Shown here: one piece after another, positions 1-11,484 of the stretch
Layout: each line of letters opens with the position of its first letter
Numbering within the stretch: position 1 is the first letter of the stretch
NCBI GenBank assembly: GCA_026075535.2
Contig: AP026548.1
Coordinates: 1,922,001 to 1,986,000 of the forward strand
DNA from: Tricholoma matsutake
Taxonomy: Eukaryota; Basidiomycota; Agaricomycetes; Agaricales; Tricholomataceae
Direction of reading: 5' to 3'
Length of the DNA stretch: 64,000 bases
Program-made: the position numbers and the translations under genes
Notes under the pieces: model-generated
Database searches by the model: none
Told to the model about the DNA's origin: nothing
What the model saw: the letters and a program-made list of their open reading frames with translations, nothing else

Positions 1-763
1 TATTTTTCTGGAGACGGCGGAGGACTTCTTTGATGTGAGCCCTGTGCTGGGACTTATCATCTGAGTAGATCAGGATGTTGTCAAGGTACACAATGACACA
101 AACATCCAGCATGTCGCTGAAGATGTCATTCATAAACCACTGGAAGGCTGCAGGTGCATTAGTGAGTCCAGAGGGAACCACCAACCACTCGAAGGATCCA
201 TAGTGGGTGTGAAAAGTAGTTTTCCACTCATCACCATCAGCAATGCGGATTAGGTGATAAGCGTGCTGCAAGTCTATCTTGGTGAATAAGTGGGCTTTGC
301 AGGGAGAGTCAAGGAGGTCAGAAATGAGAGGAAGTGGGTAGCGGTCTTTCTTCGTAAGGCGATTAAGTCCTTGGTAGTCGACACAAAGTCAGAGACTACC
401 ATCCTTCTTCTTGACAAAGAGAATTGGAGCGCCATGCAGAGACTTGGATGGGCGGATGAAACCTGAGCAGACATTTTTGTCAATGAAGACTCGTAAGGCT
501 TCTAATTCAGAGGGGGAGAAAGAATACATGCGGCCCGGAGGCAGAGGAGTATTGTCTTCTGTTTCTATCTTGAGGTTGTAAGACCGGTGGGGAGGAAGGG
601 TGTCTGCTTTAGTCTTATTAAAGACATCAGTGAATTCATGATACTCGGGCAGAATATTGGAAAGGTCAGATGGGTTAGCGGATTGGGCGGAGGGGGCGGA
701 TAACCCTTCTGGAGAGAAGGTCATCTGAAAAGCTACCACCCCAGGAAGTTTGCTAGCACATGC
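1..763 (-). pseudogene. Element A reverse transcriptase (N-terminal and palm part of pol)
   Basis: Translation of the minus strand from 763 gives a typical gypsy RT entry: a conserved ASKLPG-type linker, then PPHRSYNLKIE, FIRPSKSLHGAPILFVKKKD and, past one stop, [25 protein letters not shown] and the catalytic region. The stop is TGA at 389-391, exactly where arginine is expected (GSL-R-LCVDY). The catalytic box reads YLDNILIYS (about 83-109) rather than YLDD; the Asn codon AAC fits a CpG-type change from GAC GAC. The protein synthesised cDNA in the parent element. Here it is truncated by the window start and upstream by element C. Confidence 0.9.
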
Positions 764-2298
764 TGATAGGTCCACCTTGTCATTCAAGCTTGGAAAATCA
801 CATCTACCATCGTCATCAAAGCTCTACGAACCCATACGAACCTCTATGAATCCATACGAACACCTCTGAAGCTCTACAAAGCTCTACAAAGCTCTACAAA
901 GTCACGAGAATGCTTCAACATCCTTCGCAACGCTTTGAAACTCTTTGCGACACCTTGAAATTCTTTGTATGCCTTCGGCCGCTATAGTACAACTCCCCAA
1001 CCTTCGGACAGCTCAGGATAGACACTTGGAGCATTGTCGACGAGTTCCGAACCAGTATCGAGCAATATCGCAGCGATATCAGCCTTCGAACAAGTCCAAT
1101 ATTTCCTCAACTGACTTCGAGCATTGTCGAGCATTGTCGAACACGATCGAGCATCATATCGAATGCGATCGAACATTGTCGAGCATTGCGAGCATCATAT
1201 CGAACGTGATTGAGCATCATATCGAACACGATCAAACATCGTCGAGCATCGCGAGCATTGTATTGAATGTGATCAAACATCATTGAACATCGAAAATCGA
1301 CATTGGACACTATATCACCATCCGAATAATCATCGCACACACGCCAGACGTATTCCCTACCATTGTCGAACAATATCGCACCGATATCGGGCCATGAATG
1401 AAGTCCAAAGAATCTTCGAAAAACTTCGAAAAACATCGAACCTCGAAAAACTTCGTTGGACACAGTATTTCCTATTCGAATGATCTTCGGATGCATGCTG
1501 GACACATGGGACACTATATCGAGTATATCAAACACATTTTCACCACATGTCCACCCATACAATCTGCTCGAAGCAGTTTCCGATCTTCTATTCAATTTAT
1601 AACAAGGACAGTCCAGTTTTAGCTATTCTTTCTTATTATTTCCTCAAAATGTGTTATATTCACCCCTTCTAGGCTCGCTTTATTGTTCTGATATACTTAT
1701 ATTGTCTTTTGCCTCGAGTTTTCCACATGTTTGCCTCATGTTCTCTAGCCTTTTTAGGTACTTTCTTTATTTTATATAAAAAGATGTACTAGATACAAAG
1801 AAAAACAAGAAAGTCGTCGTTTTCCTCCCAGATCACAGTGATTTGAGAGTACAGTTTAGTCTTATTCAGTCCAAAGTTTGGTGTTTTATGCTAAACTTCC
1901 TCGAAATTCCTCGAAATTCCTCGCATTATGCTATTTTTGCTCTCGCTTCCCTTGATTAGCCTTTTTATCACTTCTACTACTCGTCTAGTCCCCCGATCTT
2001 GTGTCCGAACATATCTGCACACTTGAAATTCCTTGAAACCTCTTCGAAAAATATCGCGACATCTCGAAAATCATCGCAAGGTCTCGCAAATCATCGCAAC
2101 CCCTCGAAAATCATCGCAAGTCCTCGAAACACATTCTTTTAGCCTCAAACTGCTTCAACAAGCAGTTGTTTCATGACTATTTGACGGTCGGTCTGACAGG
2201 TGACATCTAGAGGGCCTCGCATCCTTCCTCAGACTCGTGTTATACCATCTGAAGCCATTTTGTGGGTTTTGTTTGGGTTTCCGGGTTGAGTATCATCA
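764..2298 (+). mobile_element. Element C copy 1: long solo-LTR-like insertion in A pol
   Basis: Non-coding 1.5-kb segment that interrupts the A pol reading frame between the protease linker and RT. It matches 53865-55283 along its length, starting TGATAGGTCC and ending ATCATCA in both copies (right boundary of this copy uncertain by about 2 bp). Ends of TG...CA type, a TATA-like TATATAAAAAG near 1775 and no coding capacity fit a solo LTR of an unseen element. Flanks ATGC (760-763) and GCGC (2301-2304) can be one 4-bp target duplication if two CpG changes hit the left copy; joining pol across it restores a TYARASKLPG frame. The first 700 bases are rich in TCGA/CATCG words. It could also be another non-autonomous element. 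Confidence 0.65.
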
Positions 2299-2897
2299 TT
2301 GCGCATAAGTGGCAGCGTTGATGAAAGAGATGTCAGGGGGTGTAAACTTGGGAGGAATGGTGGGTTCGGAAAGTGTGGAGGAGTCGAGGATTTCTACTGG
2401 AAGGTTCGGGGGCAAAGGTGACGTCAGGGGTGCTGGACCTCTATGATCTGCAGAGTGGAAAGCGAGTTGGCTTGAAGACCAGTCAATCAACAGATTGTAT
2501 TGCTTCAGCCAGTTATGACCGAGTACGGTGGAACAGGAAGAGTCGAGCGAGGTTACATAGAATGACAAATTGAACACTTCACCGGCAGGAAAGGTGATCA
2601 GAAGTTTGACGACCTGAGTTATGGTGGAGTTGCAAGATCCATCAAAGAGTCATAATCCGATTGGGTTAATGGATTCCGTGCTGAGTTGGTTATTCAACAT
2701 GAAAGAGGAGTCAAGGAAGCAATGGGAGGAGCCAGAGTTGATAAGGGTTTGGAAAGGGGCGGAAGAGTCGGGAAAGGTTAAAAGAACGGTTAGGGAGTCA
2801 GGGTCGGAAAGAGCGGACATGTTGAGACAAACATAGGCAGCCAAGTGGGTAAGGTCAACGCAACCCCCAGCCCCAATGGCTGTATCCTGAGGGTTGC
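2299..2897 (-). pseudogene. Element A aspartic protease region of pol
   Basis: Minus-strand frame following gag. It reads through AAYVCLNMSALSDPDS, then FQTLINSGSSHCFLD (active site) and LGHNWLKQYNLLIDW, the usual retropepsin-to-linker layout of fungal gypsy pol. The catalytic D-S-G is N-S-G here: the Asn codon AAC follows ATC, so ATC GAC to ATC AAC is a CpG change. A TGA at 2650-2652 interrupts GL-R-LFDGS. The frame is shifted relative to gag, whose TAG stop lies near 2901, so expression of pol would have needed a frameshift or a separate start. The protease would have matured Gag and Pol in the virus-like particle. Confidence 0.85.
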
Positions 2898-2900
2898 AGA

Positions 2901-4269
2901 CTATTTTTCCAAGTCCGCAGATTCGGGAATCACAGCGGATGCGTGGGCTTTTGTGGCTTTAGATTTCAGGCAGTTTCCTGCTACATGCCCTTCTTTGCCA
3001 CAGTAGAGACAAAGTCTTTCCCTCATGCAACTCAGGCAGTTTCCTGCTACATGCCCTTCTTTGCCGCAGTAGAGACAAAGTCTTTCCCTCATGCAATGTT
3101 CTTGTTCTTCCGCAGTAAGTTTGCTGTTCTTCCCCAATTTATCGGAGATGGACGACTTGGAAGTGTTCTTTGTCACAGAAGACTGCTGGTTGGAGGAGTT
3201 ACCCCGAGCAGAGTTCGAAGAGGATTGATTGGTAGACTGGGAAGAACTTTTGGGGGTGTCCTTCTTGACAGGGGTAGAAGAGTTTCCGAAATTCTTAGTT
3301 TCAAATTGGGTTTCATCCTCCTGCATCCAATAGATATCGTCGCAGTCCTGCGCTTGAAAGCACAGTTCTGCAAGGGAGTTGGGTTCACCACCCCAAAGAA
3401 CTTCTATGCAAAGTTGGAGCGGAAGACTGCGGAAATAGCGGTCATGAAGGGCTGCTTCATTCCAATTGACCCTAGAAGCTAATTCCCAGAAGTCAATGTT
3501 ATATTTCGTGATACGACCACCTTTCTTCATTGCTAAGTCAGAGAGAGCTTTTTCCATGTCTCTGACTGGGTCGTGCGGACCAAAGTTGCTTTCCAGCTCG
3601 GCGAGGAAGGCTTCATAGTCCCACATCCAGTGTGCAGAATCTGTCAGGTCATTAAGACCAGGCTCAAACCAACTGAGAGCTGATCCTTTAAGGTAAGAAA
3701 AGATAAATATGATCTTTTTCTCATCAGAGGAAAATACATGTGGACGGTCGCAGAAATGAAGATTACACGAGACTAGGAAGTCTCTAAGTTTCTTTGGGTT
3801 GGAGCCATCGAAGGTGTCAGGATTGCGAACTTTGATTTTCTCAGTCTTGGGTGCATTGTTTTGTCAGAGGGTGCGGATACTCTCCGAGAGGTTGTAAAGA
3901 ACATCTATGAACCTATCCCCTGGATCAGGGTTTCCCCCTGCAGGAGGTTGATCATCAGGATCATCAGGATCGGGGTTGCCCCCAGGGCCATCAGGTCTGC
4001 CAGGAGGTCTGTCCTCTAGACCACGATCTTCCAACCCATAGGGTTCAGGCTGGTTGATACCCCCTACGTACTCAAAGGGAGTCGTGGGTTGGGGTTCTTC
4101 TGGATTTGTGGGTGCTTGAGTAGACATGAGGTTTGCACTGATCAATGGGGCTCCAGAGCCGATTTGTTGGAAAATGTTGGAAGGTCTGGAAGATACTCTG
4201 AATGTTGTGGCAGGTCGAGGGCTAGGAAGTGTGGATTGCTGAATTGCAGAGATCCCTGGAATGGTACCG
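2901..4269 (-). pseudogene. Element A Gag, main part
   Basis: Gag is the structural protein of the virus-like particle. Minus-strand translation shows a proline- and aspartate-rich N-terminal part (RPDGPGGNPDPDDPDDQPP), then a capsid-like core with FDGSNPKKLRDFLVSC, YLKGSALSWFEPGL and FLAELESNFGPHDP, a Ser/Asn-rich linker, and CCHC knuckles of the form CLYCGKEGHVAGNC. One TGA (3861-3863) breaks the frame at an expected arginine before QNNAPK. The zinc knuckle is tandemly duplicated (see 2967-3098). The first codons are displaced to 11764-11715 by element B. Frame ends at TAG near 2901. Confidence 0.9.
2967..3098 (-). repeat. 66-bp in-frame tandem duplication of the Gag zinc knuckle
   Basis: Two adjacent 66-bp units (2967-3032 and 3033-3098) are nearly identical; they differ at one CpG-type position and at the junction. 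Each encodes 22 residues with the knuckle CLYCGKEGHVAGNC, so this Gag has two identical knuckles in a row. The duplication keeps the frame. Slippage or unequal exchange is the likely origin. Confidence 0.93.
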
Positions 4270-4273
4270 GCGC

Positions 4274-4503
4274 TGTAGCCATGGCAGCAGAGGCCCCAGC
4301 GGAGTCCATAGCAGAGTCCGCAGCCAGAGTCCGGATTTCCCTTAGCAGTCACATGACCTCATAGATAGACACATGTGTGTGTAGATAAGGATCATCTTGG
4401 CTTGTCCACGTCCTTTCCAACTCGCGTCTAGTAGTAGACGCGAGCTCTGTCCGAACCGTCTCGTCTAGTAGTAGATGAGACCCTGAGAGACCGCATGACT
4501 CCA
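4274..4503 (+). repeat. Element B 5' LTR
   Basis: 230 bp, same length as the 3' copy and collinear with it; differences are mostly C/T or G/A at CpG positions. It holds two adjacent hairpins with the same GTAG loop: 4421-4444 (perfect 10-bp stem, CTCGCGTCTA) and 4458-4481 (10-bp stem with one mismatch, GTCTCGTCTA). Confidence 0.93.
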
Positions 4504-4818
4504 TCTGGTGACAACAGGAAGATTCGCACTTTTCGCATACTGTAACCTGTTTAACCTGTTCTCGACCTGTTCAGCTGACCCGTCTAACCTGTGTCCTTGT
4601 CTTGTTCTCGGTACTCTGCTAATTCTGTCTACCTGTCAACCTGGTTCCTATCTACTGTGTCTCAACACCCAGCCCACCTGTCAGAAGTTAGACACCTGTC
4701 AATGCAGCTCTGTTCATCTCGGCTCCCCCATCAGCCTCACCTCATGCTACCTCACGCCACAATGCAAGCAAGAAACATCTGAGACCACCTGGGCAGGTTC
4801 ATACCAGACACCACATCC
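4504..4818 (+). other. Element B leader, no gene
   Basis: Untranslated leader between the left LTR and the gag ATG. It is rich in CTGT/ACCTGT words (roughly 4545-4700). No reading frame of note is seen. Confidence 0.7.
4506..4518 (+). promoter_or_regulatory. Primer-binding-site-like sequence of element B
   Basis: TGGTGACAACAGG starts two bases after the LTR end. TGG complements a tRNA CCA tail, so a tRNA primer is likely; which tRNA cannot be told from here. Confidence 0.6.
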
Positions 4819-6249
4819 ATGGAACCCACACCAACACCATCAATGACATCCTCCTTCATCCTACCATCCACACCCAACGACTCAGAAAGTATCTTCCTCA
4901 TCAGCCCCTGGCCATCACCAATTGCACCACCGTCTACACCACAACTCTCCACAACCCCAACCCCTCCTGACGACGACAATGATAGCATGACCGAAACCAG
5001 CACTAGACTGTTCTGGGGTGACGATGAATGTGAGGACGAAAACTCGCAGGACTTCCTAAACTCAATCGAGCAACTCTTCATTCAGAAATCCAATGCCACA
5101 GATGCACAGAGACTCCGGGCGTTCCAGCTGTATCTCAAGTCAGGATCCATCGCCAAGCAATGGTGGAACGATCTCCCCACCAGCGATAAAGATACCTGGG
5201 AGCACCTTGTACAGGTGTTCGAGAAGAGGTGGCCAGATAAAGCCACCACAGTAAAAACAGTAGAGGAGAAGCAGGCAGCCCTCGAGCGAATGAAGATCAT
5301 GGAAGAGGAGGTAGGGAAGCGAGTGAAGAACAACAGAGTAGAGGAGTTCGCGCACGTCATATGGGCGGACAAGATAGAATGGTTAGCAGCAGCGATCCCA
5401 GACATGAACGGCCTCTTGATAGGGAACATACGGAAAACCATGCCAAAGGTACTGCAGAAGGTAACAGGCTTAGGACACACCGACTGGACAACATTTTGCA
5501 AAGCAATCCGCACGGTAACATTATCCCAGATCGACGAAGTGAAGGAGGAGGAGAGGGAGGCACAACACATTCGAGAGGAGCTGAAGAAATTACAAGGGCT
5601 ACGAAACATGTTGACGAGGGATCTCACCACTGCATTCCAATGACTCAATGTTAACACATCAACCAACCCAGCACCATGGTTCCCCATCCTCCAAAACCAA
5701 CCTGCGCACACCCTAAACCAAGCCCAATCACAGACGTACAGAACCAACAATATGTTCCCCACAAACGCAGCACAATCTGCAGGTGACCAAACCTCATACC
5801 GAGCCAACCGACCCCCCAAAGTCTGGTTAGCTGACATCACATGGTTAGCTCTGCCAATCCAGCCGAATACTCCAGCAGGGTGGGCAGCATACAACAGACA
5901 GATCGTAGACTGGAATAGCACCAACCCGGGACAGACCATAAGTGAGTGTAGACCATACCCCCTTGTCCCGGGAACCAACCCAGTTGCATCTGGCGAGTGT
6001 TGGAAATGTGGGATGGTGGGACACATGGGCTGCAACTGTGACAGCCCCATGCAGGTTCCTGCACTCGAACAGCATTGGTGGTCAATCGCTATGACCATCA
6101 AGCGCAGCTGCGGGACAACCACATCTGACAATATCAACATCAACTTCGTTGGCTCTGATCAACCGTGGCTCACTAAGGAAGAGTACGACCAGCAAGTCAT
6201 TGCGAATTTCCTAGCAGACCAGGGAAAAGGCCAAGGGTCATCAGCATAG
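4819..6249 (+). pseudogene. Element B Gag with one in-frame stop
   Basis: One continuous frame of 477 codons from ATG 4819 to TAG 6247-6249, broken only by TGA at 5641-5643. Residues 1-55 are Ser/Thr/Pro-rich, 70-230 form a capsid-like alpha-helical core (FLNSIEQLFIQ, SGSIAKQWWNDLP, FEKRWPD) with a charged helix at about 245-270, and residues 390-405 give a CCHC knuckle CWKCGMVGHMGCNC. Gag assembles the particle and binds the RNA. The pol ATG follows 17 bp later in another frame. The TGA is at a plausible arginine codon and no other lesion is visible. Confidence 0.9.
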
Positions 6250-6266
6250 AACAGGAGGTTCCACTG

Positions 6267-9200
6267 ATGACCCAACAACTTGTCAATCAGGATGAAAGGA
6301 GAGTCCTTGGGTGTGACGAGGCATCACTCAAGGACGAAGTAAAGCCGTCCAATATCAGGTCCACTTTAGACACCGATGTGTACCTAGAGCATCCAGAATC
6401 AATTGTCATTGACCTGTACTGCCTGGAGAGCGAGGACGAGCAACAAAACAGCGTGCCATTTCTGCACACCATTGAACTAAATAACCCAAAAGGGGAGGTT
6501 GTATGACTGATGAGCACATTTGATGATGGTGCAATGGCGAGTGCAGTGGACCTAAAGACATTCCAAAAGGTTAAACATTGGCTTGACCCTCTTAGGAGGT
6601 CAAATCACATACTGCAGATGGCGGATGGATGACTGGTACCATCAATGGGGGTCTGGAGTGGAAGAATCACTGTTGGCGAAGTCTCCCACACAGGAACTTT
6701 TGAGATCTTTGATAGCAATGGAGCATGGTCAGTGCTGTTTGGGAAACCCTTATTGAAGACATTCAAGGCAGTCCATAACTACAACTCAGACATTGTGAAA
6801 ATGCCCAAGGGCAATAATTGGACTGAACTGAGAAACCAGTATCAGGGTGAAGGGGGGACAAAGCCACTGCTCCTAGCAGATCTTGACCCCAATATGAACC
6901 AGCACATTAACTTCAAGGGGGATCATTGTGTGTCCCCCTCGAGGCGAGTCCCACATAATAAAAATGATAGTGAACCAGTTGATGTAGCAGGAAGTGAAAC
7001 AGCACTGCTACCCCCATCTGGTCAGGACCCAGACACTGAAAAGCACACAAACTTGAAGGGGGATCACTGTGCACCCCCCTCAAGGCAAGTCTTGCAATCC
7101 AATAAAAGTACCAATGAGCTGGTTGATGAAGCAGTAATTGAACATGGGAACCATCCCCTGGACAGTAGAGGACAGGAAGAGGAAAATTCAGGAAGCCAAG
7201 TAGCACCTAAAATCCAGCATCCGCTCACCCAGGAAGGAAACAAGAGACGTACACAGGAGGAACACATCAAGTGGCAAGAAGCTAATGGCTTAGAAGGGAA
7301 AAAGTTTTGAACAGACCAAACCATAGCAAAGCGCAAAAAACTAGGGAAGCCACTGCCAAAGGGAGTACAATCGACTTCCCAATCATCCCCACCTACCACA
7401 ATACCATCTGCTGACAAGTCTAACAACCCAGATCCCACACCAGACCACAAAAGTAACATATGGAATATCGACACAAAGACACCGAACATTGACCATGGCA
7501 CTGAGCAGAAGATAATCCCTGGCAATCTCGATAAGGAAGTGTTCACCTGGCGATCAGACCCATTTAAGGTCGAACGTGTGAAGGCAGTGCTGGCAGAGCT
7601 CACAATAGGTGATGATATAACTCAAGAGCAATATGTAAGCATTGAAAACACACTTTGTGAGTTTGCTGACTGCTTTGCGCTATCTATGAGTGAGGTAACA
7701 GTAGTAGCAGGAGCCGAACACAAGCTGAATGTGCCCAAGGGTACAAAATTCAAGACAAAGGTGAATCAGCAGCCACTCAGCGGACCTCAAAAGGAATATT
7801 TCAATGGTGTACTCGACACAATGCTGGAGGCTGGTATCATTGCCCCAATTGACCATAACAATGTTAAATGCTGTGGAGCAACCACCTTAGCAAAGAAAGC
7901 ACATGAAGGTAATGGACTAACCATTGAGGAATTGCAGCACAGACTCAATGATGAGTGTGTCACGGCTGGGATTCCATCAGCATTTAAGGACCTTCCACCC
8001 TGGGACTCCAAGCAGCATGATATGGTACAGGTGGAAACACAAACTAAGTGGCAAGTGTGTCAAGACTTTACGGAACTAAACAAGGTGACAAAGGTACCCC
8101 CATGCCTCAAGGAGATATACGGGCCAAGCAACAGCGCCTGAGTGGACACTGATGGATAAACACATTTGACTTTGCAGCAGGATTCTATGCCTGTGAAATT
8201 GGGCCTGAGGACCAGCCATATGTATGCTTCTATGTGGAAGGATGAGGATACTTCTGTTACAAGCATATGCCCTTTGGGTTAACAGGTGCGCCCTCCACTT
8301 TTGCAGAAATGACAGCCCAAGCTCTGGGTGACTTGGTAGGAATCCTATTTGAACTGTTTGTCAATGATGGCAGAATGGCGGGAGATGACTTCACAGAAAC
8401 ATTGGCTAACATTTGAACATTGCTAACCAGAGTAAGGGAGAAAGGACTCTCGCTATCAGCAGCCAAGTCAAGCTTCTTCATGACTGAAGCTGTCTTTGCT
8501 GGAGCAAGAGTGGGACCAACAGGTATAAAACCAGACCTCACAAAACTAACAGCCATCATAGATTGGAAATGACCAACAGATCTGCAAAACCTAGCAGCAT
8601 TCACAGGACTAACAGGGTATTTCAGGTCACTGATCAAAGGATATGCAGCACTAGCCCAACCTCTCACAGACTTGGCCAGAAGTCTTGACGTTCCCAAGGG
8701 AAAGGGGAAGGCTGCTTAACGTGCCATGAAAGGACACTCACTGATTGGTCTATGGAAAGAGGAACATGAGAAGGCCTTCCTGGGATTAAAAATTGCCTTA
8801 ACCAATGAACCAGTATTGAAAGGACCAAAGTTCAATGGCACTCCTTTTGTCATCACCACAGATGGTTGTAAGTATGGTTTTGCAGGCATGCTTTCACAAC
8901 GACACACTGCAGTCTTGCCCAATGGTAAAGAGGTCACACACATACACCCAGTTGCATTTAGCAGCAAACAAACATCTGAATCTGAGGAGAAGTACAAGCC
9001 ATATTTACTAGAATTTGCTGCACTGAAATTCTCCTTAGACAAATTCTCTGATCTTATATGGGGATATCCCATTGAGTTGGAGACTGACTGCCAAGCACTC
9101 AGAGACCACTTACTGAATGACAAGCTCAACTCTACCCATGCATGATGGAGGGACAGAGTACTAGCTCACCAGATTACAGATGTATGGCATAGACCAGGAC

Positions 9201-10828
9201 ACCTGAATCCTGTCACAGATGGTATCAGCAGGAAATATGTGAACCTACCTGCAGAAAAGAATGATGGACACAAATGGACAGTAAGTGAAGACTGGGAAGC
9301 ACAAACAGGCATCCAAAATGACATATTCCAAATTGAGTCATTGCCTACTTACGATGCCCTCAAACACCGCTTTGCTAACGATAAAATATTCCTCAATGTC
9401 ATAGAGGCATTGGCGGAACTAGAACATGGAAAAAGTATTAGAGAAAGGAAGAAAGCCAAGCACCGAGCAGCAGGATACATGATCCAAGATGGCAAATTAT
9501 GGAAAATAGGTGACACCAAGTCCACACGAGCGAAACCATGGGTAGACTGTGTACCACAATCAGAGGCAGTCACACTAGCATGGGAGGTACACCGGAATGA
9601 AGGGCATTTTCACAGGGACCATGTAAAAATTGCGCTGATGGACAGAATAGCAAGTACACATCTTGACCAATCAATCACCAAGGCAATCATGGACTGTGGT
9701 AAGTGCAAAGGGCATGGCCCAAAACACTTACATTCATTGCTAGAACCCATAATGCGATGCCACCCATTCAAACTTCTTGTCGGCGACACCCTGGCCATGC
9801 CACAAGGAAAAGGAGGCTTTACAAAAATCAGATTATATGCAGACATCTACTCACAGCACGTATGGGCAGATAAATTCATGACTGCCGCATCAGCAGCCAC
9901 CACCTGCAAGACATTCAATAACATCTGTACCACATTCACAGCACCCGAGGCCTTCATGGTTGATGGCGGCCATGAGTTTGACAATGATGCTGTCTGCAAA
10001 GAATGCGCCATATGCAGCATGGAACTATGGGTAGTTCCAGGATATTCCCCCTGGATCAATGGTCTGATAGAGGGGATGGATGCAAAGCTATTGGGAAGGC
10101 TAAAGCGATTGTGCTCACCAGATCTAGGGGAGGATGAATACGATAAAATGGATGTACCAGCCTCATGGCCTGACCACCTGGAGGAAGCCATCGAATGCCT
10201 CAACAATTGCATTCTTCCAAACCTTAAGTTCTCACCCAATGAACTCCTCCTAGGCATTGTGATCAACACAAAGTGCACACTGGCAGAGCAAACAGAGAAG
10301 GAAGTAACATCAGATGAGGTTGAGGTCCAGATGGAATATGTAGAGCAACAGCGATTAGATGAGTATGCACACATATCTTCTCATGCTCACAGATGGAAGC
10401 TGGCGTTCGACAGGAAGGTTTTAGCCCAAGCACCAAGAGAGGTCATATTCAAAGCAGGACAGCTGGTACAAGTCTACAGAAGCAACCTGGACTTCACATT
10501 CAAGGCAGAACGGAAAATGGAACCAAAATGGTCAGCACCATGCTGGGTAACAAGCAGAGACCGCAACTCCTATAAATTGGAAACACTGGAAGGATTACCC
10601 ATTGGCAACAGATTCCCTTCACAATGACTCTGCAGGTTCATTCCTTGCAACGGCACAGCACTGCACGAGGCCCAGGTAGCCATTGAGAAGCTATGGAGTG
10701 ATCAGGAAACCAAAGAAGACATTGTGCAGGAGGAAGTAGAGAGAATAGTGATTGATGAAGATGGTGACATAGAGTGGGAAGATGTGGAACATGAGGCAGA
10801 CAAAGAACTAATCCCATCAGACCCCTGA
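6267..10828 (+). pseudogene. Element B Pol: protease, RT, RNase H, integrase
   Basis: The frame runs from ATG 6267 to about 8097, then continues one frame over from 8102 to TGA 10826-10828; a 1-bp deletion in the C-run near 8097-8101 explains the shift. Protease carries FDDGAMASAVD (6520s). RT shows MPQGDIRAKQQRLSGH, INTFDFAAGFYACEIG and MPFGLTGAPSTF; the catalytic box reads FVNDGRMAGDD, where AAT after GTC fits a CpG loss of aspartate. RNase H spans about 8820-9240 (ITTDGCKYGFAG). Integrase has the H-H-C-C finger ending CGKC and a D,D-35-E set (LVGDT, MVDGG, IEGMD). In-frame stops are TGA at 6504, 6627, 7308, 8150, 8243, 8414, 8570, 9143 and 10625, each where arginine fits, and one TAA at 8717. 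Confidence 0.93.
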
Positions 10829-10857
10829 GTCAAGACCGCAATCAACCCTTGCTGTTG

Positions 10858-11202
10858 ATGGACATCAGCTATATTCAGGCCCCAACTCATGTATATATAC
10901 CAGAGCTGAGTCCTGATTTTATTGTATTTCCACATCGATCATCCCACACTCCCATGATCACTGACATACCTGACACAAACACCTCTTCTCGAAGATGGTT
11001 CTGGGGAGGGTTTGCGCTCTTCCTTTTTCTGTGGGTTATAGTGGCCATCGGCACTGTAACCACATGGACTTTACAGGCCCATCAATTATCATCGACAGCC
11101 TTTCATGACACTGAACGTGATGGACTACCTAGCCTCATTGACCCAGAGCTGGTCAGAGCTGTTGCCAAGCATCTCCAACACCAACCATCCAGTACCACCT
11201 GA
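10858..11202 (+). CDS. Small single-pass membrane protein in the env position of element B
   Basis: Intact 114-residue frame from ATG 10858 to TGA, 29 bp after the pol stop and before the purine tract. Residues about 1-43 are polar (ISYIQAPTHVYIPELSPDF), a double arginine precedes one strong hydrophobic helix at about 46-68 (RRWFWGGFALFLFLWVIVAI), and a polar tail follows. No signal peptide, furin-like site or fusion peptide is evident, and I recognise no family. The position matches env-like frames of some gypsy elements, and lack of stops contrasts with gag and pol next to it. Function unknown; a chance frame with a hydrophobic run is the alternative. An in-frame TTG at 10849 lies just upstream. 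Confidence 0.6.
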   Translation: MDISYIQAPTHVYIPELSPDFIVFPHRSSHTPMITDIPDTNTSSRRWFWGGFALFLFLWVIVAIGTVTTWTLQAHQLSSTAFHDTERDGLPSLIDPELVRAVAKHLQHQPSSTT

Positions 11203-11471
11203 CGCCTATTTGAGACCAAGTGTTACATTCCCCAACCTCGACAACTCTCGACCACCACCACTAGAAATTGAACCACCACACCAAACAAGGTTTTAGAACG
11301 ATACCAGTGACCCTAAACGATGTTTCCATGTCGGGCCTTAGGGGGAGGGATTGTCATGGACATGCCTCTGAGGTACATGGGCCAAGGTGAGGGTAAGGCA
11401 TTGGTGCCTTGTACATGCATAATTTCCTCTTCCTTCTCTGAGTTGAGATCACAACGAGGGTGTTGCTACTT

Positions 11472-11484
11472 GGAAGGGGGGACA
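11472..11484 (+). promoter_or_regulatory. Polypurine tract of element B
   Basis: GGAAGGGGGGACA lies directly before the 3' LTR start at 11485; purine tracts here prime plus-strand cDNA in LTR elements. The preceding 11203-11471 is untranslated with nothing else recognisable. Confidence 0.85.

Noticed and set aside
2897..2915. Programmed -1 frameshift signal at the element A gag/pol junction
   Set aside because: The GGAAAAAT stretch before TAG would allow only poor re-pairing, and the copy is decayed, so a signal cannot be told from mutation.
2943..3482. 179-residue plus-strand frame
   Set aside because: Antisense of element A Gag including the duplicated zinc knuckle.
5082..6143. 353-residue open frame on the minus strand
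   Set aside because: It is the antisense of element B gag, which has a clear capsid-like core and CCHC knuckle on the plus strand; the minus-strand protein has no recognisable motif.
4819..10828. Alternative genetic code with TGA read as arginine
   Set aside because: F2 keeps CGA where F1 has TGA, and other sites show CAA; the intact pogo transposase uses CGA for arginine and its frame has no internal TGA. CpG decay explains the pattern more simply.
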